DNA from: Phymatolithon calcareum
Taxonomy: Eukaryota > Rhodophyta > Florideophyceae > Hapalidiales
Length of the DNA stretch: 64,000 nucleotides
Reading direction: 5' to 3'
Assembly (NCBI GenBank): GCA_977006965.1
Contig: OZ345363.1
Span: 2,852,001 to 2,916,000 of the forward strand
Both the position numbers and the translations under genes were made by a program. The notes under the pieces are model-generated. The model was not told where the DNA came from, ran no database searches, and saw only the letters and a list, made by a program, of their open reading frames with translations. This document shows, one piece after another, positions 49,560 through 60,560 of this stretch; the first letter of the stretch is position 1; the number at the start of each line of letters is the position of its first letter.

Positions 49560-51010
49560 GCTGCTAATTCTTAGGTGGACGGCACAGCTGTTTAGTGCCC
49601 TCTAATGGCTACTGTGCTCCTACCCTTGGACATGTGCCATCTCGCTGGGAATCTGAAACTGCAGTGTATGTCTCTTGCTGTCGAACAAGACAGTGGCTTG
49701 CAATGCGAGCTCGGTCAATGGCGGAACTAGAAGGCTTAGAAAGACACTGACAGCACAAGACTTAGGGGAGACCCTATAGAGCGACCTCGTCGGGTGGCCG
49801 CCCGCAAGTGTCAGCTCGTAATAACGGACATATCCGACAGTCGAAATAATGACAGGATAGGAGGCACCAAGATATCGCCAAGTTGGGTCACTGACTCGCA
49901 CGTGCGTATCACAGTAACCGTTAGACCTGACAGTGACAGGATAGTGTCGGTATTCGTGGGGTGTCCTATGCAACCCCCAGCCAGTACGTTGAGAATCCGA
50001 TAGCTTATAAGGCATCGCTCATCGCAGCGAGTAAAGGATCGCATCTCAAGCAAGCCACAATTGGCGAGAGCGAGTGCCGACTACTTTGCCGACCCTGAGA
50101 ATGCAACAGACAAAAGAGTTGGGAGAACCCGCATTAACACAACTTGTGCTACAAACCGCAGAAGAGGAACTAGATATAATTGTGTATCAAGCTAATAAAA
50201 ATAAAAAATGAAGGGGAAATCACGAAGTTAGAGCGTCTGACGCTCTTTTTCGAGGAGCCTATGGACACCATACGTTCCCATATTTCGCACTGCGTTCACG
50301 AAATGCGTTTAAAGAGACCTCAAGTTCGACATTTCTACTTAAACTTGGATGTTGAAGTAGCATTCGTGATTTCGTTGACGGATTGTTATCTACTTTTCCG
50401 GCTCAACAACCTTTCTGGTTCTTCGCAGGGGTCTAGCGCGATGACAAATTGTAGTTTCGATTGGTTAATTTGCTGTCGAGGAGTACTGTAGAGATGTGAG
50501 AAATTCGTCACGGCAATCCGGCAGGCGGCACGCCCACGTGACGCCAAGCATATATATGCACATTGCACAAAACTCTTTCCACTGCGGTGACCAATGTGAC
50601 AGATGTGACGGCCAAGCAACTTGGTCCACTGTTGTGTAGTACGGGTTGAAGCTCCCATGGTACTGTACTGTCGCTTTTTTGCCGGTATCATAGGCCGCTC
50701 TTCTTTCTTGCGAACTACGTGTTTAATTTTGGGATTGGTTTTTACGCTCGTGTCATCATCATCGATCATCTCGAAGCTGTCGAGTCATAGATTTTTCTTG
50801 GGATGTTTCCCGTGCACCGGAAAAAAGCCTGCTTGGTGAAATAGCTGTCCGAATTTATGTGCCAGGCCTGTTCTTGTATTGTTCCTGAATTTTTATACAT
50901 GTATTCAAGTCTTGAATACATGTATAAAGTATAACCGTACTTGGTGCTCTTATAAATGTTCTCTGCTGTTTTCCTTCTAACCTAGTCAAACGCCTGGACT
51001 TCGCAGCAGA
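49560..51010 (+). pseudogene. Decayed duplicate of the syntaxin-transporter locus
   Basis: Three blocks in the same order and orientation as the source: 49562-50670 matches the syntaxin 3' end and flank (27711-28290; a ~470-bp insertion at ~49635-50105), 50691-50785 matches codons ~135-166 of the SLC35F-like gene (29147-29240), and 50785-51010 matches the region downstream (31055-31255). The intervening ~860 bp and ~1.8 kb are deleted. Transporter block: GAACTACGTGTTTAATTTTG versus CCAACTACTCGTTCAATGTTG. The syntaxin stop is lost (CACAG for CATAG). Confidence 0.85.
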
Positions 51011-51479
51011 CGTTTCCGCGGGATCCGGAGCCGCTTGAAACATGGTAAGAACTTAGTCATGTGCTCTTCTTTTTTCAGATGAAAGCTTGCCTTTTGATAT
51101 GCCTGTCTTGATATCTTCGATAGCATCTTTTTCAGTTTGACATGTAAGTTCTATGAGCTCCGAAGTGTTCATGGGCGGGAATGTTCAAATTGACCATTTT
51201 ATGGCCAGTGGCCTGTATCTGCTTGCCTTGAAACACAAATGCGTCGGCAGTGTTTTCTTGGTCAGTGTATTAGGGCGTTTTTTGTCCTTTTCAACTTTAG
51301 GGCTGGCTTTCAGGTTCTTTCTTCATTGATGTTTGTGCTTGGCAGGGTTTCGTTCCCCGCCCTGGCGAAGTGCCGGTTTACTATGCCGTGGGTCAAATCC
51401 AATCTTGTGTTCTGCATCTCCTTCGGGTCTTGCTCTGCTTACGGTTTGACTCGTGATTCTCTGCGCGCCTCATGAGTCC
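51011..51479. other. Intergenic
   Basis: No gene recognised; probably more LINE-derived sequence but not demonstrable by eye. Confidence 0.35.
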
Positions 51480-52460
51480 TCGAATAAATAATCGCGCTAG
51501 GACCTGGTTCGCGGAGAGCTTTTTGCACGAAGAAGAGCGAGCTCTGCTCCTTTGTGTTTCTGGAATCCCAATTGGGATACATGAAACTTGTAATTTTGTC
51601 GTATCAGCTTGTCCAGTGCCATTTCGATGATTTTTCGGATATGGCTAAGTAGGGAGATAGGTTGACAGATTTCCGCTTTGCTAACGTCTCCATCCTTGAT
51701 GATGATGAAGATGATGATGATTGCTTTATTGCCTTAAGAGGCTGGCATGTCTAGAAGGCTTCATTAAATTCCACTTGCTGAGATCCGGAGCGCTTGTTAT
51801 GGCCGATGCGATATCTTGTATATTGCCAATGTAGTATTGGGACTATCTCAGTCCTGCTCCACTCCAATGGGGTCGTTCGAAATCGACCACAGGCTTCCCA
51901 TATCGCAAACTAAAGTGTTGTGCTCAGCTTTGGGTCCACCTTCAGCATTTCTTTGCTGACCATGTCCAGTCCTTGAGCTTTTCCATCTGGGTTCGATGGA
52001 ATAGCCTATTAGATGTCATACCGGAATGTTCCGTTTTGGGTTAAGCCCTCTCATGTCGTCTTTTCAGACATTTCTTACGGAACATACATTGGCGATTTGC
52101 AAAAGAAACAGCCCCGGCGCAAGCTTCACACCTTGTTTGGAGTTCTCCCTGTACCTCCATGCGAGTGCTCTTGCCATTTTAGCCGTTTTCGCAATGGCCG
52201 AGGCCGCGGGGAGCTCGTCTAGGAATCGGGTGTACGGCGTATTCTTCGCGATCGAGACTGCCTTTTCCATCCTTGCCTTGAATTGTTTGTGTATCGCGGC
52301 GTCTGCTTCGTTTTTCGACTGGCAAGCTTTATTGAAGAGCCGAGTTTGTTCTTTTGACATATCCTCTAGTTCCGCGGTTAAGAAGGAGGGTTGAGTCCCG
52401 ACGCCACGCAATTTTTTGCGCCACGTTCTGAGTAGAGCATACACTACAGGTTCGTAGTTT
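51480..52460 (-). pseudogene. LINE ORF2: linker and reverse-transcriptase N-terminal half, decayed
   Basis: From high to low coordinate the minus strand reads YALLRTWRKKLRGVGTQPSF, RFLDELPAASAIAKTAKMAR, then DGKAQGLDMVSKEMLKVDPK, TPLEWSRTEIVPIL, and after a (CAT)n interruption (51697-51722) AEICQPISLLSHIRKIIEMA and HVSQLGFQKHKGAELALLR. These are the blocks between endonuclease and RT and the first RT motifs (R/Q-P-I-S-L-L, Q-L-G-F-x-x-x-x-G). Stops and frameshifts are frequent. Confidence 0.7.
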
Positions 52461-52599
52461 TTGTTAATGTTCTTCTCAGTACGGCACTCCTTAAGTCGTA
52501 TAATCAGAGAGCGGAGGACACAAAAATGGAATTTAGTTTCCCAGGGTCGGCACTGTTTTTTCCAACAGTAGGGATATCCCTACTTTTTTTGAGCAAAGT

Positions 52600-52675
52600 T
52601 TATTTAAAAGCCCCACAGACTCCCGAAGATATGGGCAAGGCTTCCTCAGTTGCTACCTACCTTTGTGTAGCTTAC
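52600..52675 (-). repeat. LINE 3'-end fragment (family A), inverted
   Basis: Reverse complement reads GGTAGCAACTGAGGAAGCCT, TGCCCATATCTTCGGGAGTC and GGGGCTTTTAAATAAAC, the same tail as at 44439-44512. Confidence 0.65.
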
Positions 52676-52730
52676 GAAAACGCACCGCCAGAGGGGCGGA
52701 CGGAAAAACTTAGGATCTCAGATATCCCAT

Positions 52731-53066
52731 CTAAATTGCAGACCTCCTGTATTGTTCGCCGTAGACGACCCTTGGTATCGAGGCGTCATTTTGTGTTCGA
52801 ACCGGACCGAACAGTCCACGAGACACGAAACTGAAGAATTCCGGCGCGGGCGGGTAGCCCGCGCCGGTATTTGTGGCCACGACGAATGCGTTGACGAATG
52901 CGCGCATTTTGGCGGCTTCTCCGCCGAAATCGGTTGTCGCGATGAAGAACGCTGCCCCGCTGAAGACCAAGTCAAGAGTGCTGACCCCGAAACACTCCGC
53001 GAACCGACGCGAAATATCCGAAATCGTGCTACATGCTGAATGTATGAAACCATCGATATCATACCC
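52731..53066 (-). other. Unidentified coding fragment (~111 codons)
   Basis: Open minus-strand stretch without its own upstream start: GYDIDGFIHSACSTISDISR, ATTDFGGEAAKMRAFVNAF, YPPAPEFFSFVSRGLFGPV, IPRVVYGEQYRRSAI-stop. The composition is that of a real folded protein, unlike the two other frames. No family recognised. It sits between a LINE tail and a GC-rich repeat array, so a transposon origin is likely. Confidence 0.35.
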
Positions 53067-53099
53067 GGTGCACGACTAGTTGTCGCCGACGCGGAAACC

Positions 53100-53415
53100 G
53101 GAACCCGCGCCGATAGTCCCCATCGAAGTTGTCCCCCCGAGCGAGGTTCCGTTTTTGGAGCCGCGCAAGATGTCCCCCCGAGTGGGCTTCCGTTGAACGC
53201 CATCTGAAGTTGTCCCCCCGAGCGAGCCTCCGTTGACGAACGTCACCCTCTAAGTTGCCCCCGCGAGCGAGAGCGAGGCCTCGTTGAAGAGCGCCTACAT
53301 GTAGCTGTCCCCCCGAGCGAGCTCTCGTTGAAGAGCACACCCCCTGATGTTAAGAGCCCCCAGAAGTTGCCCCCCGAGAGGGCTTCCTTTTATTAGCCCC
53401 CCGGAAGTTATGTGA
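53100..53415. repeat. Irregular array of the motif GTTGTCCCCCCGAGCGAG
   Basis: About seven copies spaced 35-65 bp apart (near 53128, 53170, 53210, 53252, 53307, 53372 and a short form at 53395), each followed by a variant of CCTCCGTTGAAG. A lone copy is at 31279-31293. On the minus strand it encodes repeated RSGGQL or ARGDNF. Confidence 0.75.
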
Positions 53416-53584
53416 GCGCGCCGAGAAGACCTCCGACTGCGGAGGTTTGCCCTACTCGGCAATTTTTACTGCGAAGAAGAAGAACGTAGCAAGTGATGGA
53501 TACTAGAGTTGGAGATGATGGAGATGAGTGCAGCAATTGTGATTTGGAAACGTAATTGTTACACAGGGTAGTTACTGAGACCCA

Positions 53585-53655
53585 AGCTGCTCTGTTGTTG
53601 GTGAATACCGGCGTTGAGGGCTTGTAAAATAAAAACATACAATTTCCCCCCGTCA
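53585..53655 (+). repeat. LINE 3'-end fragment (family B)
   Basis: GCTGCTCTGTTGTTGGTGAA, TACCGGCGTTGAGGGCTTGT and ACATACAATTTCCCCCCG, nearly identical to 55999-56067. Confidence 0.75.
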
Positions 53656-54574
53656 TTGTGTGTTCATTGCGCCACATTTTGCAGCTCGGTGATCAGCGGA
53701 CCGAGCTCGTTTGAAAGCTGATCCGATAGAATGTCGTAACCGCGCATGGCGCGTGGCGCGGTACTCGCGCAAGTCCCTATTGATTAAGGACGTTGACATC
53801 GTCCCTATAGACGCTCTGCCGGCAGCAGCATACCGCTGGTATTTTAGGTATTCTCTGAACACCGACTTCTTGCTCAGTGTTGCACGTCTTCTCCACTTCC
53901 ACCGCCGTGCTAGCTCCTCGGCTGTTTGCTCCGCGCAACGTAGCTTCTTATGGATGTCACGAAGGCTTCTGCGTTGCTCCTGCCAGTGCGCTTGCTTCCT
54001 GTGATATCCCTACTGTTCCAAATGACCACTGCCGTGGTCATTTGGATTTTAAGGGCGAGTTTTGTCACGGTTACGTAACTCAAATGACCACTACAGTGGT
54101 CATTCCCAACTAGCTGCTGGGACATCGACAATCCTTGAAGATGGGATCACTGCTTGTTATACGAACTGCAAACGTGAAGCCTGACTTCATGTTTGCACTT
54201 TTGGAAATTTGAACCAATTTAGAGCCAAGCAAAAATCTGGTCACTTCCCGCCTTTGTGTGGGATGTGGGTCAAGGTTTGCTCGCAGTTTCATCGAGAATC
54301 GAAGATGACGATATAGTTGACACTCCACTGTCAACTGAGGAAACAAGACGGCTACCGAGAGGAAGAAATATTAGTAGAGCTTCCCAAGAGTCTTCTTAGA
54401 ATTAATGAAGAGTAGCAGACCAGAATTCTTCAACGCTGGATCCCTAATACACTATATTCATGGATTCATGCGAGAATTAGTAAAGATGTACAGAGGACCA
54501 GAATTACGGGAGAATTACTACATCGAGCGGCAGAAGTGGGAATGTTAATGAGCTTATGTACTCAGTCTTTAAAG
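53656..54574. other. Gene-free interval left of the hAT element
   Basis: Contains the twin palindromes described separately and otherwise short ORFs only. Confidence 0.4.
54018..54104. repeat. Two near-identical palindromes 50 bp apart
   Basis: CCAAATGACCAC-TGCC-complement at 54018-54045 (12-bp stems) and AATGACCAC-TACA-complement at 54083-54104 (9-bp stems). Both carry the core TGACCACT/AGTGGTCA; together they may be the ends of a ~87-bp miniature element. Confidence 0.6.
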
Positions 54575-55012
54575 CACGCTTGGTACCCTTATTATTTTTA
54601 TTGCTTTTATTGCAATTTATTGCAATATATTGCAATAAAGCCTTAATTGCCCTGAGAGGTACTTAATGCAATACTTATTGCAAAAAGTAATGGCATATGA
54701 TCGAAAATCAAGGTACACCCTTGCCCTCCTCGGCGCTGGAAAGATCGTCGTACAGAGCTGCGGTACAGGATCTGTAAGGGAAATTTACGGAAAAGGGTTA
54801 TAGAAGCTCCCCACACAGTTTACGTATTGCCACCCGAATCTGCGGCATCCTATTGCTGTCAGGAATTCTGCTCTGCTATCGATGCCTCTCGATAAATACA
54901 GACACGTCGACCGGCATTGACTCGGAAATTGCTCCGGAGTGATGTCTTGCTCACGCGAACTCTTGGACTTCACACTCCTACGAATTGCTCTGCCGAAACA
55001 CTAGGTCCAGAA

Positions 55013-57122
55013 TGTCAAGCAAGGGACGCAAACCAGGCCCAAAAGAAGTTGTTGAGGTGCTAATGCAGATGCTACGTGAAGAAGAACGCGATATGCAGTC
55101 TCGCAGAACCGGAATAACACGCTATAAGGCGCCTTTAACATCCTTCCCTGCCCGAAAGGTGCTGACTGCCGAGACAATGGTGAAATCGGTTTAGAAAAAG
55201 GAAAGGGGTATACTAACCCATACAGCCACCTGAAGAGTTGCATATCTGGAGGAAGCCAAGATCACCTTTTTCAGGTCTACAGAATGAGTTGGCCAGTCTA
55301 CGCCGTCGCCAAGCAAGCTCGTTTATCGCCACTCACTCACCAATCACATTTCTAGCAACTGACAAGGAAAAGACCATGTACTGGAACATTAGACTTGTCG
55401 TCTGGATGTCATTGCCGGTCTCACATGTTCAAAGCGAGAAATATCGCAAGTTTTCGTTTTTCCGTCAGAAGTTCTCAATTCGGATATTCAAAGAGACACT
55501 ATTCAAGCTCGTTGAGCTCGTCGAACTGCGAATCAGAGACGATGTTGCTGACACCAAAGGGGCCATTATGCACGATAGCTGGACCGCCAATGGGACATAT
55601 TACTTGGGTGTATACGGCTTGTTCATGAGACGTGTGAAGATGCTGGAAGGAGGCACCGCGCGCGAGAATGAAGAGCTCGCCATTGTGCTTCTGTCTGTGA
55701 GTCCTATTTCGAAAGTAGAAGATTCGATCCAGGAAACACCGACTCCTAGCAGTTAAGTGGTTCTTTGCCCGCTTCCCACCACGAAGAGCAGAGTCGTACG
55801 TTGAACATTTCAACGAGGTCGCAGAAGAGAATCTGAAAACTCTACAACGAAATTTGACAAGTCCAAGAGCAGAAGAATCCTGGGAAAAAGGGACGAAAAC
55901 GGCGATTGACAAACTTTTAGTATTGGAAATCCATATGTTAGAAGAAATGATAGTGTAATGTGATCTGATTGGGTAATGAGATGGCAGTATGAACGGGAAG
56001 CTGCTCTGGTGTTGGTGAATACCGGCGTTGAGGGCTTCTAAAATAATAACCTACAATTCCCCCCCTGCAAAAGTAGAAGATGATGATGTTCAAGGAGGCA
56101 TGTCGGAGCTTTAAACCATTAATTTCAACGCACGCGCTCACGTGCGTCAACTAGAAGACGTGTTCGACTTCTTCGGGGTCAACGTGCAAACCTGGGCAGT
56201 TTGTCAGGTTTCCGACAACTGCAATGTCAATAAGTCAATCGGCAGGCTTATGGAAATCGCTCGTGTTAGCTTTGCTAGTCATAAGCTCAAGCTAGAGGTG
56301 AACAAGATGATTATCAGTGACGATAGACTCCAAGCAGCGATAGACTCAGTGCATGCAACGATGAAGGACTGCAAAAAATTGAAGAACCGAGCAATACTAC
56401 GCAACCTTACTGAATTGGCTCCAGTTATGCATAGTGAGACGCGTTGGTCCGGAAAGTGTCATATGCTCAAGCGCTTCAACAACATACGCGAGCAGTTAAT
56501 CGACGCGGCAAAGGCAGAAGGAGCAACGATAGCTATGGAAGAGAGCGAGCAGTTCCGCAACAGATCTATGCTGTACGCGTTTCAGTTTAAGCAAATCAAC
56601 CGGGTAACTCTGGAACTACAGAAGCGCAGTGCTTCGTTGTCGGACTGTCGCTTAGCTCTTGATGAGTTGATTTCAGCAGTCGAGCAGTGCAAGTACGATG
56701 ATAACTCACCATTATACCGATGTCAGCTTGGAAAACACTACATTGCATCACGTGCATCAATTTTGTGTGACCCAGCATTCGAGTCAGGAGTTCTTAAGAT
56801 ACAGCGAGAAGAGTCCGATACTATGACAAATGAAGAGAAGGATGCATGCAAGAAGCTCAAACTGGAACACGATGACAGTATAACAAGCTCCATCGTCGGA
56901 TCGGGTGGAGGCCGGCTGTCAATGGCGGAAAGAATTGCCGTAAAAAAGCGCAAGCGTGCCGACGTGCATCAGACTTATATAAATTGTGAATTTATTCTTG
57001 GATCAACTGCCGAGGTGCAGAGGCTTTGGTCGGTGGCCAAGAATGTTTTGACAGACAGTCGCAAGGGGATGGCACCGTTATTACTAGAAGCCCTGCTGTT
57101 TCTTAAAGAGAACAAAGGTTAG
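55013..57122 (+). pseudogene. hAT transposase pseudogene
   Basis: Pieces in order: SSKGRKPGPKEVVEVLMQML (ATG 55013), GYTNPYSHLKSC (BED-like, other frame), RIFKETLFKLVELVELRIRD and GAIMHDSWTANGTYYLGVYG (start of the RNase-H fold, first Asp), LLSVSPISKVED. A 346-bp LINE insertion at 55724-56069 follows. Then comes one stop, VCQVSDNCNVNKSIG (second acidic motif), FASHKLKLEVNKMI (family 'C/A-S-H-x-L'), HSETRWSGKCHMLKRF (R-W), and the C-terminal dimerisation domain CEFILGSTAEVQRLWSVAKN ... LLEALLFLKENKG. All hAT parts are present but broken by two frame changes, a stop and the insertion. Confidence 0.85.
55724..56069 (+). mobile_element. 5'-truncated LINE (family B) nested in the hAT transposase
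   Basis: Flanked by the perfect 12-bp duplication AAAGTAGAAGAT (55712-55723 and 56070-56081). It encodes the last ~70 residues of a LINE ORF2 (KWFFARFPPRRAESYVEHF, KTAIDKLLVLEIHMLEEMIV-stop), homologous to AVQYAFGRFPQVSTTL in the 42505-44512 copy. It ends with the 3' tail GCTGCTCTGGTGTTGG ... ACCTACAATTCCCCCCC. Confidence 0.9.
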
Positions 57123-57366
57123 TGGAACCAGCAGTCGGTCTCCGTGGCGATGAATACTGCCCGGAGCGCAAGAGTGATCAACGAGTGAGTGAAGACATGG
57201 CGCAGGAGGACCTAAATTAGATTCTGTTATTGCAATTGATATTGGAAGAATGTTCAGATATTGCAATTGCTATTGCCTTCAACCTTGCATTACTGGTATT
57301 GCAATTGCTATTGCATCATGTGCCCGAATAAATAACAATAATATTGGTACTATCCCTGGTTTAAAG

Positions 57367-57700
57367 CTTAATGTTTAAAATGCAGTCAGTGATTGAACGC
57401 CCTTAAGGGCTCATTTAAGAAGTTCGAAGTTCAGTGGCTTCGATACACCACCTCTGGCTTAAGTCCACACCTGAGAGGTGGCTCAAGCAGCCAGTGATGG
57501 GGAACTTTGGGATGCTAGGATAGAGAATAGAAGTGACTGCCCGGATCAGGCGGTCACGCCGCCGTCTATCTCGCGTGCATTAGCGTCGTCCGAACGGCAA
57601 ACATGGTATGTCAATGACTTGGAATACTATCGCTGTCAGGTAATTAGAGAGTGATTTTCAACACAAAGCGTAATGGATGCGCGCTTGAACGGCGGCTGCT
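57367..57700. other. Intergenic, possible DIRS 3' flank
   Basis: Contains an imperfect hairpin CCACCTCTGGCTTAAG ... CCTGAGAGGTGG (57449-57481). No gene seen. Confidence 0.4.
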
Positions 57701-60560
57701 CTGGTTTCTACAATCTCCGCGACTGGGGGCATTGTCTCCAGCTGGTCGGGAGCCTCGACTGAGAGAATGCGACCGAAAAACACCCGTGCTGCATCGTCCA
57801 TCCTCGTAGACGGTCCAAGTAGTGTCGAAAAACGACTGCAGTGGAGGTGTGATTCGACAGTCCCATTATTAGCGGCAGTTTGACGCCGACCGAGTAGCCG
57901 GCCAAGATAGCCCGTTCCGAACAGAGCGGGGGGAAAACTTCATCCAAATGGGCGGACTAAGACCCAGCTGGAAGATGAGTACATGCATACTGCCGGTGAG
58001 ATAGCTGAGAAGCGCATCGAGTGGACGTAAAAAGGAACCACGAAGACGCAAGAGCAGCCTCAATTAAACGCGAATAGAGGGCATGGAGTGGGTCTGCACG
58101 TTCGAGGAGAGGATGCGCAGAGCGCTCCAGGGATCGACCCCGGTCTCGGCGTACTTGAATTTCCGAAGTTGAATTTCGAGGGTGACTAGAGTTAGAGAGA
58201 TGTCATGAACCGTGAGAGGGTATATACCGCCTTGGCGAGCGCACAGCAGGAAGGAAACAGTGATAAGCGCCTATTTCTGCATGCAGGAGATGTCCGGCGT
58301 GGAAAGCGCTAACCGAAGGGCATTGTGTGCGGTGATGGCGGGTAATGGGGCCCAGCGCTCCGCCGCACCTGTGCGGCGGAGGGAGTCCATCGCGATATAG
58401 CCCTTCCGCGTCACCCGGACCATAGAGTTTGAGGTACGATCAGGAAAGCCGTAGCGGTTGTTTTGGCAGCCATAACGGCCAGGTAGGCCCGGAGGGATGT
58501 ACCACGCACCGTGCCGCGGTCGAAAACGCTGCCCAGGTAGCAGCATACAGTATGCGGTGTCACTGGAAGTGATTGTAGGCGAGCCCGAGTATAAAATGCA
58601 GCGATTGCGTCCCACAGACGCTGATAGTTCTCCTACGTAGAGGAGGCGTATGAATTCCCAAAAAGCGTCGCTGCAATTGCCGCTCCCATCCTGCGGCCGA
58701 GGCGCTTCATCGCAACAATCTGCCCTTCACGCCTCCATCGCCGAGTATAGGCTTGCGTCAGCGATGATCTACGCCCGGCGCACTGAAGTCGAGGGCGATG
58801 CTGGGCGGAGTGACGCAATCGGTTGCGTGCTTGGATGCGGCCGTCACTGCGGCGTGGTACCACGCTTGCCCGCGCCAGGCGGGAGCGATGAGTACACCAG
58901 AGCGAAGGCGAGCTAAATGGAGAACCCATACGCCCAAAAGGGCTGGTCGAAAGAGCATGAGTGGCGGCGCCGGGGTCGGGCGTGCGGTGGGGATATCGTG
59001 TCCATCGACCACGAACAGCTGCTTGTGAAGGCGCCTTTGCATCAGAGCACGAACAGGATGGGGGAGATTCCAAGAGGTACTGCCTCGTCGACGTGAGAGA
59101 CGGTCTGCCCAGAAGGTGAGCGCCGATGGGATATGACGAGTGGACAAGGTTACGCCCTGTGCCTCGTAAAGAGCACACAGCTCGCGCAGCTTGCAAAGCA
59201 AGCGTTCGAACCGGCTGGTGTGGGTTTAGACGTGATAATGGGTCACCATCGAGTCGCTGACCAGCTGCATCTGCTGCCCGCGCACGAAGCGCGCGGAGTG
59301 CCTGATCGCGAAAATGGCCACGGTCAGCTCCAGTTCGTTGATATGTGCCTCCTCTTCTGCAGGGGAGAAGACACCGGAGACAGAAACAGTGTCATTCCAG
59401 GTGCCTCCCAGCGCCCATGCTCGCGTCTGTAAAGAGGGCTGTTGTTGTGATACCCAGATCTGGCGGCCATTGTGAGGATTGACTGATATGCGCGCCCACC
59501 ACTGTAAATCCCGCATGGCCGCGTGGGACAGACGAGGGTAGCGCCGCAGGCCTTGGCGTGGCGGACCCTTCAATGCGTCGAATAACTCGCGAAGGCGCGG
59601 CCAGCAGTCGACAAGTGGTGGCACGGCTGCACTCGTCAGACCTGCAAAATGGCGGATGGGTGACATGGTCACATGCCGTCGGTGGTTGGTGGCGTAGCCC
59701 AAAAGCCGCCATGCGGCGCTCTCCAGATTGGATAACTTGAGAGGGGATAATAGGAACTTCTGCGCCGTCGTAGGCACCACAATTCCCAGGATTTCCAAAC
59801 GGCCGAGGCCGGAGAAGTTGCACTTCGTCGGGTGAAGAGAGAGTCCTTGGCGGGGACACAGGGTTCGCATTTCGAGACCCAGTGCGGCAGAAGCATTGTG
59901 GCTGGCGGTGGAGGCATTGTGTGCCTGCCGCGCCGCTCCGAAAAAGTCGTCCAAATAGTTGAATAAGCGGTGCCCTCGCGCGCGCAGCGTGGTCACCTAG
60001 AGGTTTCATGGCCTTGGTGAAAAACCAAGCGGCGACGGACAGACCGCAATTTAAGCAGAGCGAGATGTAGACCTCGTCGTCTCGCAGGCAAAAAGCTAGT
60101 CGTAGCTGATCGGTGCGGCGTAGGTGGAGATGATAGTAGGCGTCTGAAATATCTGCTTTGAATAAGCAGTCACGCGTCCTTTTGACGGCGGCCAGGCCGG
60201 AGATCTGATCCATCCTGAATGAACGAGGCGCAAGGGAGGCGTTGATTTGTTTGTAGTCTATTTCGACCCGTACCTTTCGACTTGCCTTTGTCACGAACGC
60301 GGAGGAGACGCATCCGCGTAGCGCAATGGCAGCGCGTTTGCTGGCACTGGCCCGCCGTATATAGCCCCGAAGGAGCCAACGGTAGATTTCCTGGTATGCG
60401 AAGTCGCGCTGCGAATGAGAGAGGGGATATTCTCGCGGAGGGAGTGGCGAGGGTTTGCAGGTCTACGGAAGCTGCAGAACGTAGCGTAACTTCATGACCA
60501 GCCACGGGCTGGCCCCAATGGCTTCCCACGCGCGATGAGACTGGCCTACTGCTATGCATG
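57700..60560 (-). mobile_element. DIRS-type retrotransposon (RT, RNase H, tyrosine recombinase), decayed
   Basis: Read on the minus strand. Upstream of the RT is AWEAIGASPWLVMKLRYVLQ, QEIYRWLLRGYIRRAS. RT blocks are VEIDYKQINASLAPRSFRMD, FKADISDAYYHLHLRRTDQL, GLSVAAWFFTKAMKPL, then after a frameshift at ~59990 GHRLFNYLDDFFGAARQ (catalytic YLDD) and NFSGLGRLEILGIVV. RNase H follows: INELELTVAIFAIRHSARF, RHIPSALTFWADRLSR. Then the N-terminal domain of a tyrosine recombinase at ~58630-58390 (NYQRLWDAIAAFYTRARLQS, LPVTPHTVCCYLGSVFDRGT, SLRAYLAVMAAK) and weaker core sequence (GIYPLTVHDISLTLVTLEIQ). RT-RNase H followed by tyrosine recombinase instead of DDE integrase is the DIRS order. Several stops and frameshifts; termini not defined. 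Confidence 0.85.

Larger units (their letters stand above)
54575..57358 (+). mobile_element. hAT transposon, 2.8 kb, decayed
   Basis: Left end CACGCTTGGTACCC..., right end (reverse complement) CAGGGATAGTACCAATATTA; the TIRs are short and imperfect. The flanks CTTTAAAG (54567-54574) and GTTTAAAG (57359-57366) are an 8-bp target duplication with one mismatch. Subterminal TATTGCAAT repeats lie at both ends (54605-54640, 57220-57315). Inside is a broken hAT transposase and a nested LINE fragment. Confidence 0.8.
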
